Counted from the stretch's first letter, positions 8,220 through 16,302 are shown. The stretch: 20,059 nucleotides of DNA from an uncultured bacterium (GCA_948742005.1 CAPYQR010000001.1:12113-32171), one strand, 5' to 3'. Program-made: numbers and translations. The notes: generated by a model from the letters alone, not told the origin.

Positions 8220-9628
8220 TGCTTAACTTTTTCATGTTTATACGCTTTATGCGACATATATGATAAAACAGCGCAGATAATTCCAAAAATTACCGCCCAT
8301 AAAATTGCGCAATGATAGCCGTTTAAAAATGCTGTTGTGTTGTCAAATCCTTTTGATAAATTCAATTGTTTAACATAATCAAAAATGCTGACAGAGATTG
8401 CTATTCCAAGCAGCATTCCGACATTTCTAAACATTGCCAAAATTCCCGATGCTATCCCCATTTTACCAGGTGGTGCAACCGAAACAATTAAAGCGTTAAC
8501 GCTCGGCTGATAACATCCTGAACCCGCTCCGATTAAGCCTTGTGCGATAATAATGTTGTAAAAAGTCAGTTTTTCCGTAGTTGTTAAAAACAAGATGTAT
8601 CCTAAAATTATCAAAATTGTTCCTGTTGTCATAAGTATTGAGCTGTGGAGTTTTTTGGTCATTTTACCGTTTAATAATGCCATAATCATAAACATAATCG
8701 AAAAAGGCAAAATTAAAACCGCCGTCATTAAAGGACTTTCCCCTAAGATATCCTGTGTATAAAAGGGAAACAATAAGGCGTTTGTAAACAAAGCAAAATA
8801 AGCAACTAGAAGTGCAAAATTTCCATACAAAAACACCTTAGATTTAAATAATTCAAAATTGATAACAGGATAATCAATCCTTTTTTCTCTGAAATAAAAA
8901 ACAACAGAAAATAAAATAAATAATATCGCTAAACAAATAATCCTTTTTGACCCCCAGCCCCAAAAATGCCCTTTGGCAATAACCAGAAGCATTGAAAGCG
9001 TTGCAATAAGCTGGTAAATCATTCCTTGATAGTCAAATTTAAATTCTCCTTTATGAACAATTTCAGGAATAAATTTTAAGGAATAGTATGCTCCAAAAAG
9101 TCCGATGATGATACTCGGGATAAATATGGCGCGCCAGGTGACATAATGCATTAAAAATCCGCCAATCATCGGTCCTGACATTCCCGCAAGCGCCATTAAG
9201 GCTGTTGAAAACCCTAAAGCTTTCGCACGTTCGTTTCCTTTGAAAATTGATGAAATAATTGCATAATTATTTGATAATAAAATGCTTGCGCCAAGTGCCT
9301 GAATAATACGTGCAATAATTAGGGAAACCAAATTAAACGAAGCAATGTTAAACAAAGCGCCTAGTGCAAAAACAAGATATCCCGAAGCGTATAAATTTCT
9401 TCTTGAAATTAAATCATTTAATTTTCCAAAAAGTGTCAAAAATGTTGATAAAATTAAAATGTACGCGCTAACCGCCCATTGAGCACTCGTTATTGTTATA
9501 TTGAAATTTTGTGCAATTTCAAATAATGCGACATTCATCGTATTTGAATCCATCATCGCCAAAAAGCCGCCGATTGCACTTACTGTAAAAATAATCCATT
9601 TTAATTTATGAGTTTCTTCGCTAAACAT
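8216..9628 (-). CDS. MFS transporter, DHA2 (EmrB/QacA-like) drug:H+ antiporter type
   Basis: A 470-residue, very hydrophobic protein, consistent with the 14-TM DHA2 branch of the major facilitator superfamily. The first TM carries the family start (FLAMMDSNTMNVALFEIA, counterpart of LDxTIVNVAL). Motif A is GKLNDLISRRN in the loop between TM2 and TM3, and the antiporter motif C is recognisable as GMSGPMIGG in TM5. These proteins export drugs, dyes or metabolites in exchange for protons at the inner membrane. Two methionine codons and a GTG lie together at the start; ATG 9628 is chosen, although the SD there is weak. No membrane-fusion partner (EmrA-like) is next to it. The substrate is unknown. 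The last four bases overlap the convergent 767-residue gene. Confidence 0.9.
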   Translation of the reverse strand: MFSEETHKLKWIIFTVSAIGGFLAMMDSNTMNVALFEIAQNFNITITSAQWAVSAYILILSTFLTLFGKLNDLISRRNLYASGYLVFALGALFNIASFNLVSLIIARIIQALGASILLSNNYAIISSIFKGNERAKALGFSTALMALAGMSGPMIGGFLMHYVTWRAIFIPSIIIGLFGAYYSLKFIPEIVHKGEFKFDYQGMIYQLIATLSMLLVIAKGHFWGWGSKRIICLAILFILFSVVFYFREKRIDYPVINFELFKSKVFLYGNFALLVAYFALFTNALLFPFYTQDILGESPLMTAVLILPFSIMFMIMALLNGKMTKKLHSSILMTTGTILIILGYILFLTTTEKLTFYNIIIAQGLIGAGSGCYQPSVNALIVSVAPPGKMGIASGILAMFRNVGMLLGIAISVSIFDYVKQLNLSKGFDNTTAFLNGYHCAILWAVIFGIICAVLSYMSHKAYKHEKVKH

Positions 9629-9661
9629 CACTAAAGCTTTCGTTTTTCTACCAACCTTTTG

Positions 9662-9689
9662 ATATTAGCACTTTAAATTTTTGAATCAA
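9662..9689 (-). promoter_or_regulatory. Possible promoter of the MFS gene
   Basis: On the minus strand, TTGATT (9684-9689) and TAATAT (9662-9667) are separated by 16 bases. Each matches the sigma-70 consensus at four of six positions. The predicted start lies about 30 bases upstream of the ATG. Confidence 0.4.
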
Positions 9690-9758
9690 TGTTTTTCTTT
9701 TAAAAAATTTTGATATAGTATATATTATGGAAGTTATATGAAAAAGGATTAGAAAATT

Positions 9759-10946
9759 ATGTTTGAACAATATTTTTCAAAAAGAATTAAAAACACACCC
9801 TCGTCATTCATCAGAGAAATTTTAAAAGTTACACAAAAGCCCGAAATAATTTCTTTTGCTGGCGGATTGCCTAATCCTATTTCGTTTCCGCAAGAAGAAT
9901 TGAAAATTTCAATGAATAGAATAGCTGATAAATTTGGCGCAAAAATTTATCAATATTCAACAACAATGGGGTTGGAGTCTTTACGGGAATTTATCGTTGA
10001 ACGTTATAAAAAAATCTGGAAAATGGATATAAATTTATCAAATGTCATAATAACCACAGGTTCGCAACAGGCGCTTGATTTAATCGGCAAAGCATTTGTT
10101 AATGAGGGCGATAGAGTTTTGGTTGAAAAACCTTCGTATCTTGGGCTTTTACAGGCATTTTGTTTATTTGAAGCAGATTTTATTGCAACAAAATTGAATG
10201 ATGACGGACTTGACATTGAAGATTTAAAACAAAATTTAGATAAATATAATCCGAAACTTGCCTATTTAATCCCGAATTTTCAAAACCCGACAGGTCTAAC
10301 ATACAGTGCTCAAAACCGCAAAGATGTTTTTGAGCTTATAAAAGATAAAAACATGCTCTTAATTCAAGACGACCCTTATGGAGAATTGAGATTCAACGAT
10401 GATGAGCCCCGAATTCCTTACATCGGCTTGAATGAATCCGATAAAAATATTTATCTTGGGTCTTTTTCAAAAATCGTAACTCCCGGTATGCGCCTTGGTT
10501 ATGTTATAGCGCACAGTGAAATAATTCAAAAACTTGAAACCGCAAAACAAGCTTCTGATTTGCATTCAAATATTTTCGGACAATATTTAATCTCAGATTA
10601 TCTTGAAAATAATGACCTTGATAAACATATTGAAAAAATTAAAAAATTATATAATGCACAAGCAGATACTATGGTTTCATCCATGGAAAAATATTTCCCT
10701 GCTGATATTAAATTTACCCGTCCGAAAGGCGGCATGTTTTCTTGGGTAACTTTAAAAGAGGGAAAATCTTCTGCGGAATTATTCAAAAAAGCACTTGAAA
10801 AAAATGTTGCTTTTGTTCCGGGCAACCCTTTTTATGTTAATCAAAACGTGGATGTTAACACGCTTCGTTTAAATTATACAAATGCGGATTCAAAAACAAT
10901 CGAAGAAGGGATTAAACGCCTAGCGCAAGCTTTAAATGAGGTTTAA
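9759..10946 (+). CDS. PLP-dependent aminotransferase, class I/II (LysN/2-aminoadipate-type)
   Basis: A 395-residue fold-type I aminotransferase with an AAGGAT SD about 8 bases before the ATG. It shows SFAGGLPNP (substrate loop), QYSTTMGLESLR, the phosphate-binding TTGSQQALD (about 99-107), NFQNPTG (173-179, with the Asn that contacts the PLP O3'), QDDPYGEL (Asp and Tyr near 205-207), the Schiff-base lysine in GSFSKIVTPGMRLGY (Lys238, with the phosphate-contacting Arg245) and the C-terminal LRLNYTNAD arginine block. The N-terminal loop and RPKGGMFSWV resemble the family that includes 2-aminoadipate aminotransferase (LysN) and the aminotransferase domain of MocR regulators, though no HTH is fused here. 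The amino-group donor and acceptor cannot be assigned from sequence. It is monocistronic, with a terminator directly after it. Confidence 0.92.
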   Translation: MFEQYFSKRIKNTPSSFIREILKVTQKPEIISFAGGLPNPISFPQEELKISMNRIADKFGAKIYQYSTTMGLESLREFIVERYKKIWKMDINLSNVIITTGSQQALDLIGKAFVNEGDRVLVEKPSYLGLLQAFCLFEADFIATKLNDDGLDIEDLKQNLDKYNPKLAYLIPNFQNPTGLTYSAQNRKDVFELIKDKNMLLIQDDPYGELRFNDDEPRIPYIGLNESDKNIYLGSFSKIVTPGMRLGYVIAHSEIIQKLETAKQASDLHSNIFGQYLISDYLENNDLDKHIEKIKKLYNAQADTMVSSMEKYFPADIKFTRPKGGMFSWVTLKEGKSSAELFKKALEKNVAFVPGNPFYVNQNVDVNTLRLNYTNADSKTIEEGIKRLAQALNEV

Positions 10947-10951
10947 TTTTC

Positions 10952-10981
10952 AAAACCGATTGTTTATCTGCAGTCGGTTTT
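10952..10981 (+). terminator. Intrinsic terminator of the aminotransferase gene
   Basis: AAAACCGATTG (10952-10962) pairs with CAGTCGGTTTT (10971-10981) over 11 bp, including one G-T pair, with an 8-base loop. The stem runs directly into a T-rich stretch (TTTTTGTTAT), which fits a Rho-independent terminator. Confidence 0.8.
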
Positions 10982-10986
10982 TGTTA

Positions 10987-10992
10987 TATAAT
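10987..10992 (+). promoter_or_regulatory. pheT -10 box
   Basis: A perfect TATAAT starts six bases after the upstream terminator. No good -35 is visible (TTATCT, 17 bases upstream, lies in the terminator loop). The predicted start is about 35 bases upstream of the pheT ATG. Confidence 0.5.
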
Positions 10993-11032
10993 TAATTTAT
11001 CGGAATTTAATTAAAAGTAAAGGAAAAATATA

Positions 11033-11662
11033 ATGCAGGTTTCTTATGAATGGCTTAATGAATTTGTAGATTTATCAGGAATTACTCCTGAAGAAATTGC
11101 GCATAATCTCACAATGTCGGGCTTAGAGGTTGAGGAAATTGAATATAAAAAACCCTCATTTTCAAATATAAGAACTGCAAAAATAATCAAAATTGACAAT
11201 CACCCAAACGCAGACAAACTTCATCTTGTGACTTTGAATTTGGGCGAAGCTGAAAAAGTTGTTGTTTGCGGAGCTCAAAATATTGAAGTTGGTCAAATTA
11301 TCCCCTATGCTTCAATAGGTTCTAAAGTTTTGGACAGAAAAACAGGAGAACAGTTTGAGCTTACTCCTGCGGTTATCCGCGGAGTTGAATCACAAGGAAT
11401 GTTGTGTTCTCAAGATGAACTTGGTTTATCGGACTTGCAGAAAGAAGACGGAATCCTTATTTTAAACCGTTTATTTAATGATGATATCAAATTAAACCAG
11501 TCTTTAGAAGAATTATTGAACTTGTCTGATGAAATTATTTTTCATACAGCTCCAACTGCCAACCGCGGCGATCAAATGAGTGTTATCGGAATTGCAAGAG
11601 AGTTGAGCGCATTGTTTAATCGTCCTTTAAAATTTGCAAATATTATAGCGTTGCAGTTTTAA
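11033..11662 (+). CDS. pheT: Phenylalanyl-tRNA synthetase beta subunit, N-terminal fragment (frame-disrupted)
   Basis: ATG 11033 follows AAAGGA by 9 bases. The first roughly 200 residues are a normal PheT start: VSYEWLNEFVDLSG, the EMAP/tRNA-binding OB-fold (IIKIDNHPNADKLHLVTLN, VVCGAQNIEVGQ, GVESQGMLCSQDELGLS) and the first part of the B3/B4 region (TANRGDQMSVIGIARELSAL). The frame then runs into an out-of-frame tail (ANIIALQF) and stops at 11662. The rest of pheT continues in another frame from about 11635. In the intact enzyme this subunit pairs with PheS as an alpha2-beta2 complex that charges tRNA-Phe; B3/B4 edits mischarged Tyr. pheS is not in the window. The identification is secure; whether the gene is truly broken is not. 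Confidence 0.95.
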   Translation: MQVSYEWLNEFVDLSGITPEEIAHNLTMSGLEVEEIEYKKPSFSNIRTAKIIKIDNHPNADKLHLVTLNLGEAEKVVVCGAQNIEVGQIIPYASIGSKVLDRKTGEQFELTPAVIRGVESQGMLCSQDELGLSDLQKEDGILILNRLFNDDIKLNQSLEELLNLSDEIIFHTAPTANRGDQMSVIGIARELSALFNRPLKFANIIALQF

Positions 11663-13434
11663 AGAACCTTAAAATAAAACCCTCGCCTGATTTTATTCAA
11701 AGAAGAGTTTGTGCTGCCGGCATGCGTCCGATTAATAATATTGTAGATATTACAAATTATGTCATGCTTGAATTAGGCACTCCTCAACATGCTTTTGATT
11801 TTGATAAATTAAACAACTATCTTTGCGTTCGTTATGCACAAGACAACGAAACAATTGTTACGATTGACGAACAAGAGCGTGCGCTTGTAAAAGATGTAAG
11901 CGTTTTAATTGCAACAAAAGAAAAACCTGTCTGTATTGGTGGGGTTTTTGGCGGATTAAATTCTGAAATTGATGAAAATACTAAAAACATTGCTCTTGAA
12001 GCTGCATATTTCACTTCGCACACAAACCGTAAATCCGCACGCAGTGTCGGGTATCGTTCAGATGCCTCTGCGCGCTATGAAAGAGGAGTTGATATTGAAA
12101 TGATTCGATATGCTCAATATCGCTCTATTGAATTATTAGAAAAATACGCTGATGCTGAATTTGTGGGAATTTCACAAACAGGATGTGATAAAGCTCCCCA
12201 AATCGACATAACCTTAAGGAACTCAGAAATAAAAAGAATTATGGGGCTTGAATTAGAGCAATCCAGACAAATCCAAATTCTTCAAAATCTTGGTTTTGAA
12301 CTTTTGGGCAAAAATGAACTTGCGGCGAAATTCAAAGTTCCAAGCTACAGAACAAATGATGTTTATCGTGAAATTGATTTAATTGAAGAAATTTCAAGAA
12401 TTGACGGTTTTGATAAAGTTGCTCCGGTTATTCCTAATATTTCCCAAGGTGCTGATATAACTTTTGATACAAAAACAATTAAAAAAATTAATGAAACAAT
12501 GCTTGCACAAGGGTTTGATGAAATAATTACAAGCTCTTTAATCGGTGAAAATTTAGCTCAAAGCTTTTATCAACCTTTAGATAAAGAAAAAATGATTAAG
12601 GTTTTAAATGCACACAGCGATGATTTTTCGATTTTAAGACAAAAATTAATGCCCAGCATGCTGGAAGTTGTGAAAAATAATTTTGATAACGGTAATAAAA
12701 ATTTTAGACTTTACGAAGTCGGAAAAACATACGCAAGAACCGCACAAATTACACAAGACTCTACAGGAGTGAAAGAAGAGCGGAAATTAAGCGGCTGTAT
12801 TTTTGGTAATGTAAATAATTCTTTATTTAATGCGCAAAATCCTGATTTTTTCACTTTAAAAGGCGTTTTAGAATCCTTATTTGAAAAATTAGGATTATCA
12901 AAAAGATTAGTTTTTTCTGTTTTTGATGATGATGACATTAAAAATAATGAATTTTTACATCCCGTTCAAAGTGCCTCAATTTCTATTTTGGGTAAAAATA
13001 AAAATAAAATCGGCTATTTGGGAAAATTGCATCCGATTTTGGCGGATAAATTAAAATTTAATCAGGATTTATTTATTTTTGAAATTAATTTAGAAGAAAT
13101 AATTTCTTCTCTTGCGCCATCTGTTGCAAAATTTAAAAAACTTCCTGTTTTTGGTGCGGTTAATCGTGATATTGCAATTTTGGTTGATAAAAATACAACC
13201 ATTGAAGAAATCAATAAAGCAATCAAAAAAACAGCAGATAAAAATATATTCAAATCATCAAAAGTTTTTGATATTTATACAGGTAAAGGAATTGAAGAAG
13301 ATAAAAAATCTCTGGCTTTCAGAATCACACTTCAAGATGAAAATAAAACTTTAACAGATGAAACAATTCAAAACGAAATCAACAAAATCAAAGCAGGACT
13401 TGAAAAAGCGATTGTCGGTTTGAAATTAAGATAA
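11635..13434 (+). CDS. pheT: Phenylalanyl-tRNA synthetase beta subunit, C-terminal fragment (frame-disrupted)
   Basis: This frame is open from 11620; homology to PheT begins at about 11635 with CKYYSVAVLKNLKIKPSP, the counterpart of the 'CPRY..RV......SP' block of B3/B4. The ATG at 11722 lies inside the conserved GMRPINNIVDITNYVMLELG and has no SD, so it is not a real start. Later come GTPQHAFDFDKL, the B5 domain (ITLRNSEIKRIMGLELEQS to VPSYRTNDVYREIDLIEEI), the catalytic-like B6/B7 module, and the C-terminal FDX-ACB anticodon-binding domain (PVFGAVNRDIAILVDKNTTI to the end). All downstream domains are intact. Compared with E. coli PheT, roughly 20 residues of the linker between the two fragments are missing. 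Confidence 0.93.
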   Translation, partial: CKYYSVAVLKNLKIKPSPDFIQRRVCAAGMRPINNIVDITNYVMLELGTPQHAFDFDKLNNYLCVRYAQDNETIVTIDEQERALVKDVSVLIATKEKPVCIGGVFGGLNSEIDENTKNIALEAAYFTSHTNRKSARSVGYRSDASARYERGVDIEMIRYAQYRSIELLEKYADAEFVGISQTGCDKAPQIDITLRNSEIKRIMGLELEQSRQIQILQNLGFELLGKNELAAKFKVPSYRTNDVYREIDLIEEISRIDGFDKVAPVIPNISQGADITFDTKTIKKINETMLAQGFDEIITSSLIGENLAQSFYQPLDKEKMIKVLNAHSDDFSILRQKLMPSMLEVVKNNFDNGNKNFRLYEVGKTYARTAQITQDSTGVKEERKLSGCIFGNVNNSLFNAQNPDFFTLKGVLESLFEKLGLSKRLVFSVFDDDDIKNNEFLHPVQSASISILGKNKNKIGYLGKLHPILADKLKFNQDLFIFEINLEEIISSLAPSVAKFKKLPVFGAVNRDIAILVDKNTTIEEINKAIKKTADKNIFKSSKVFDIYTGKGIEEDKKSLAFRITLQDENKTLTDETIQNEINKIKAGLEKAIVGLKLR

Positions 13435-13451
13435 GTTTTAAAATAATTTAA

Positions 13452-14081
13452 TTAAAATTTAAGCGCTTGAATAAAACCTGATGGAATCGTTGGATTATAA
13501 GCTTTTTTATCAACAATTGTTAAAATAAGCTTGCTTGAAGCATGGTGTGCTTTTTCATTTGTTGTTGAATAACATGCAAGAATCCCGACAACATTTTTAA
13601 AGGGAACATTTTTTACTTTTGCGTTAAATTTGATATAAGGAATATCTTTTCCGATTGAATGATAATTACCTTTTTGGACAATTTCAAAATCCTCAAAAGT
13701 TATAAAAGAATCTTTAAGCGTGTTTAGGATATCTTTAATTTTATTATCAATTTTTCCGTTTTTAAAATCTTCAACGCTTATTTTTTCTTCGTTTTTAAGG
13801 TCGCAAATTATGATTTTTTGTCCTGTCGGGAGATATTTCGCACTTATTTTTTTATAGCCGAAAATGTTGAAATTTCTTGATAATTGATAATCTGAGGGTA
13901 CAAGCGAAAAATCAGCATAGTTTTTTTCGGTTTTTATAAATTCACTTCTTGATGGATTTTTATAATCATTTATTATTTTTTTGGTAAAAGTCCAGCCGCC
14001 GAAAGCAAAAAAAGCAACTAAAAGCAGAATAAAAATAATTTTATATAATAAATTTTTCAAAAAACTTTTCAAACATCCCAT
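13452..14081 (-). CDS. Membrane-anchored hypothetical protein (209 aa)
   Basis: ATG 14081 is chosen because AAGGA lies 9 bases upstream; a longer frame to 14120 would include that SD. The N-terminus has a basic patch, then one hydrophobic segment (about residues 11-30), suggesting an uncleaved anchor with the remainder outside the cytoplasm. The soluble part looks like an alternating strand/helix domain (FSLVPSDYQLSRNF, QKIIICDLKNEEKI, FITFEDFEIVQKGN, PYIKFNAKVKNVPFKN). It contains no catalytic motif that I recognise. It faces pheT tail to tail, 17 bases apart, and is divergent from rpsB, sharing the gap that holds the rpsB promoter. Function unknown. Confidence 0.72.
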   Translation of the reverse strand: MGCLKSFLKNLLYKIIFILLLVAFFAFGGWTFTKKIINDYKNPSRSEFIKTEKNYADFSLVPSDYQLSRNFNIFGYKKISAKYLPTGQKIIICDLKNEEKISVEDFKNGKIDNKIKDILNTLKDSFITFEDFEIVQKGNYHSIGKDIPYIKFNAKVKNVPFKNVVGILACYSTTNEKAHHASSKLILTIVDKKAYNPTIPSGFIQALKF

Positions 14082-14148
14082 TTTAAATTTTCCTTTTGTG
14101 TCTTTATTTAACAATAACATAAAAATAAATTTGCATTTAAAATGTGTC

Positions 14149-14154
14149 TATAAT
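14149..14154 (+). promoter_or_regulatory. rpsB-tsf -10 box
   Basis: A perfect TATAAT. No clear -35 lies 16-18 bases upstream. The predicted start near 14161 leaves a leader of about 105 bases before rpsB. Confidence 0.55.
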
Positions 14155-14182
14155 AAACTTTAATTGTTATATTAGAAAAAAT

Positions 14183-14245
14183 CGGTTATTTATTTCCAAA
14201 TGGTTCTTAAAACCAGCCTTAACCATAGAGGTCAGGATTAAACCG
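14183..14245 (+). promoter_or_regulatory. Structured rpsB 5' leader with alternative GGTT/AACC pairings
   Basis: CGGTT (14183-14187) is complementary to AACCG (14241-14245). Inside this, ATGGTT (14200-14205) is complementary to AACCAT (14221-14226), and its TGGTT can instead pair with AACCA at 14211-14215, giving a smaller hairpin. The nested and mutually exclusive stems end about 20 bases before the rpsB start. Autoregulation of rpsB-tsf by S2 through the leader is known in gamma-proteobacteria; that this leader does so is inference. Confidence 0.4.
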
Positions 14246-14266
14246 AAATTGAAAGGACAAGAAACT

Positions 14267-15037
14267 ATGGCACAAGCTACTTTAGTAGAATTATTAGATG
14301 CAGGCGTGCATTTTGGACATCAAACGCAAAAATGGAATCCAAAAATGAAACAATATATTTTTGGTGCAAAAAATGGTATTTATATTATCGATCTTAGAAA
14401 AACATCTGATTTGTTGGATAAAGCTTATGAAGCAGTAAGAAAAGTTGCTTCAATGGGCAGAAATGTTTTATTTGTCGGAACAAAAAAACAAGCAGTAGAT
14501 GTTATTGCTCAAGAAGCAACACGCTGCGGCGGATATTACATCAATCGCCGCTGGTTGGGCGGAATGATGACAAATTTTGAAACAATCCGCACAAGAGTCA
14601 ATAAATTAAGAGAATTGGAAAGCTTCTTGGAATCGGGTGCTGCTAATAAACTTCCTAAAAAAGAAGTTGCGCAATTAAACAGACAAGTTTCAAAATTATC
14701 AAAAACATTGGGCGGAATCAAAGAAATGAAAGGCATGCCTGATATTTTAGTTGTAATTGATCAAAAGAAAGAATTAATTGCAATTAAAGAAGCAAATAAA
14801 CTCGGTATCCCTGTTGTTTGTTTGGCTGATACAAATGCTGATACAGACGGAATTGACTATATTATCCCGGGAAACGATGATGCGCTTCGTTCAATTAAAT
14901 TAATTGCTTCAAAAATGGCTGATGCTGTTTTAGAGGGCAAAGAATTAAGAGCAAGCAATGCTAAAACAACAGGTAAAATTGAAAAAATTGAAGCAAAAGA
15001 TGCAAATGCTGAAAATGCAGAAACTGTTGAAGCGTAA
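14267..15037 (+). CDS. rpsB: 30S ribosomal protein S2
   Basis: A 256-residue S2 starting at ATG 14267 after AAAGGA (about 10 bases upstream); the longer frame from 14144 runs through the leader and is rejected. Typical blocks are present: [19 protein letters not shown] at the N-terminus, [25 protein letters not shown], the hallmark [19 protein letters not shown], and [31 protein letters not shown] with [12 protein letters not shown]2 binds the head-body junction of the 30S subunit with S1 contacts. The C-terminal tail is alanine- and glutamate-rich and probably disordered. tsf follows after 29 bases, the conserved bacterial rpsB-tsf order. Confidence 0.98.
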   Translation: MAQATLVELLDAGVHFGHQTQKWNPKMKQYIFGAKNGIYIIDLRKTSDLLDKAYEAVRKVASMGRNVLFVGTKKQAVDVIAQEATRCGGYYINRRWLGGMMTNFETIRTRVNKLRELESFLESGAANKLPKKEVAQLNRQVSKLSKTLGGIKEMKGMPDILVVIDQKKELIAIKEANKLGIPVVCLADTNADTDGIDYIIPGNDDALRSIKLIASKMADAVLEGKELRASNAKTTGKIEKIEAKDANAENAETVEA

Positions 15038-15066
15038 ATAATATTAGAATTAGGAGAAAAATAATA

Positions 15067-15942
15067 ATGGAAATCAAAGCATCAATGGTAAAAGAGCTTA
15101 GAGATAAAACCGGCGCCGGAATGATGGATGCTAAAAAAGCATTGGTTGAAACAAACGGCGATATGGAAAAAGCTATCGAATTTTTAAGACAAAAAGGTAT
15201 AGCATCTGCCGATAAAAAAATGGGCAGAATTGCGGCTGAAGGTACAATTGCTTCATTTATCGACGGCAAAAAAGGCGCAATGGTTGAAGTCAACTGCGAA
15301 ACAGATTTTGTTGCTAAAAATGAAGATTTCAAAGCTTTTGCCGATATGATGGCTTGCGCTGTTGTAAAATTAAACCCCTCTTCAGTTGACGAGCTCCTTA
15401 AGATGGATTGCCCCGAATGCAAAAAACCGATTGAAGAAGTTGTTAAAGAAAAAATTGCTAAAATCGGCGAAAAAATCACAATCAGAAGATTTGTTAAATA
15501 TGATGCAGGATGTTGTGTTAATACATATATCCACAATGGCAAAATCGGTGTTTTATTGGAAGCAAAATGCAATTCCTGTGATTCAACTTTAACAAAAGAT
15601 ATTTGTCTGCATATCGCATCAAATGCTCCTGAATTTGTCAGCCGTGAACAAATCCCATCTTCTGTTATTGAAGAAGAAAGAAGAATTGAAATGGGCAAAG
15701 AAGATTTAGCTAAAAAACCTGAAAACATTAGAGAAAAAATCGTTGAAGGCAGAGTTAATAAAATCATGGCTGAAAAATGTCTGCTTGAACAACCTTTTGT
15801 TAAAAATCCGGATCAAACAATTGCTCAATTAATTGAGGGTAAATGTGAAATCGTAAGGTTTGACAGATTTGTACTCGGTGAAGGCTTAGAAAAAAGACAA
15901 GACGACTTTGCTGCTGAAGTTATGAATCAAATTAAAGGCTAA
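15067..15942 (+). CDS. tsf: Translation elongation factor Ts
   Basis: A 291-residue EF-Ts with TAGGAG upstream of ATG 15067. The N-terminal UBA-like domain (MVKELRDKTGAGMMDAKKAL to QKGIASADKK) and the TDFVAKNEDF motif that contacts EF-Tu to release GDP are intact, as are the core subdomains and the C-terminal module (GQPF-like EQPFVKNPDQTIAQLI, RFVLGEGLEK). Unusually, the core carries CPEC (115-118), a CC pair (149-150), CNSC (168-171) and C180, where E. coli EF-Ts has no cysteine pairs. A metal site or redox pairing is possible. It is the last gene of the rpsB operon, ended by a strong terminator. Confidence 0.97.
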   Translation: MEIKASMVKELRDKTGAGMMDAKKALVETNGDMEKAIEFLRQKGIASADKKMGRIAAEGTIASFIDGKKGAMVEVNCETDFVAKNEDFKAFADMMACAVVKLNPSSVDELLKMDCPECKKPIEEVVKEKIAKIGEKITIRRFVKYDAGCCVNTYIHNGKIGVLLEAKCNSCDSTLTKDICLHIASNAPEFVSREQIPSSVIEEERRIEMGKEDLAKKPENIREKIVEGRVNKIMAEKCLLEQPFVKNPDQTIAQLIEGKCEIVRFDRFVLGEGLEKRQDDFAAEVMNQIKG

Positions 15943-15970
15943 TAATATAAAATATTCAAACAAATTCTAT

Positions 15971-15999
15971 AACCCGCAACATTTTTTATGTTGCGGGTT
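15971..15999 (+). terminator. Strong intrinsic terminator of rpsB-tsf
   Basis: AACCCGCAACAT (15971-15982) and ATGTTGCGGGTT (15988-15999) form a perfect 12-bp stem with a 5-base T loop, followed by TTTGTAATT. The A run on the other side is short, so it mainly serves the plus strand. Confidence 0.88.
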
Positions 16000-16093
16000 T
16001 GTAATTCCGATGTCGTGGTGAATTTAGAAATGGAACACTGCATTGTGTTGTTATGCATTAAAAAATAATTTTGTTTTTTGAATAATTTTTTTA

Positions 16094-16102
16094 TGTTATA
16101 AT
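16094..16102 (+). promoter_or_regulatory. Probable tRNA-Pro promoter (extended -10)
   Basis: TGTTATAAT (TATAAT at 16097-16102) lies 38 bases before the first tRNA. It is the same extended -10 string as in front of secD. No convincing -35 is seen at the usual distance. Apart from this, 16001-16140 shows no gene. Confidence 0.5.
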
Positions 16103-16140
16103 AATTTCGTAAAATGAATTTTGACAATTAAATAATTTTT

Positions 16141-16214
16141 CGGGACGTGGCGCAGCTTGGTAGCGTACTACCTTGGGGTGGTAGGGGTCGCAGGTTCAAA
16201 TCCTGTCGTTCCGA
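16141..16214 (+). tRNA. tRNA-Pro (anticodon GGG)
   Basis: A complete cloverleaf. Acceptor CGGGACG pairs with CGTTCCG, with the C1-G72 pair typical of bacterial tRNA-Pro. The D arm is GCGC/GCGT. The anticodon stem CTACC/GGTAG encloses TTGGGGT, giving GGG with G37. The T arm is GCAGG-TTCAAAT-CCTGT. The discriminator is A and no CCA is encoded (TTT follows). It reads CCC/CCU codons. Confidence 0.93.
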
Positions 16215-16225
16215 TTTTTTATTTT

Positions 16226-16302
16226 CGGGATGTAGCGCAGCTTGGTAGCGCACCGTGTTCGGGTCGCGGGGGTCGCAAGTTCGAATCTTGTCATCCCGAC
16301 CA
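16226..16302 (+). tRNA. tRNA-Pro (anticodon CGG)
   Basis: A complete cloverleaf, 11 bases after the first tRNA. Acceptor CGGGATG pairs with CATCCCG and again has C1-G72. The D arm is GCGC/GCGC. The anticodon stem CCGTG/CGCGG encloses TTCGGGT, giving CGG with G37. The T arm is GCAAG-TTCGAAT-CTTGT. The discriminator A is followed by an encoded CCA. It reads CCG. The D-loop and T-arm resemblance to its neighbour suggests an old duplication. Confidence 0.93.

Noticed and set aside
11626..11640. Programmed ribosomal frameshift in pheT at the A/T-rich junction.
   Set aside because: About 20 conserved-length linker residues are missing as well as the phase change, which a frameshift alone does not explain; programmed frameshifting is not known for pheT as far as I know.
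14961..15767. A 268-codon open frame on the minus strand opposite the end of rpsB and tsf.
   Set aside because: It lies wholly antisense to the secure rpsB and tsf genes, its translation is a low-complexity Ser/Leu/Ile/Phe string, and no SD precedes it. It is a shadow of AT-rich coding on the other strand.
16121..16126. A perfect TTGACA just before the tRNA genes, as a -35 box.
   Set aside because: The matching -10 would fall inside the first tRNA, so it cannot drive that tRNA. The TGTTATAAT upstream is better placed.
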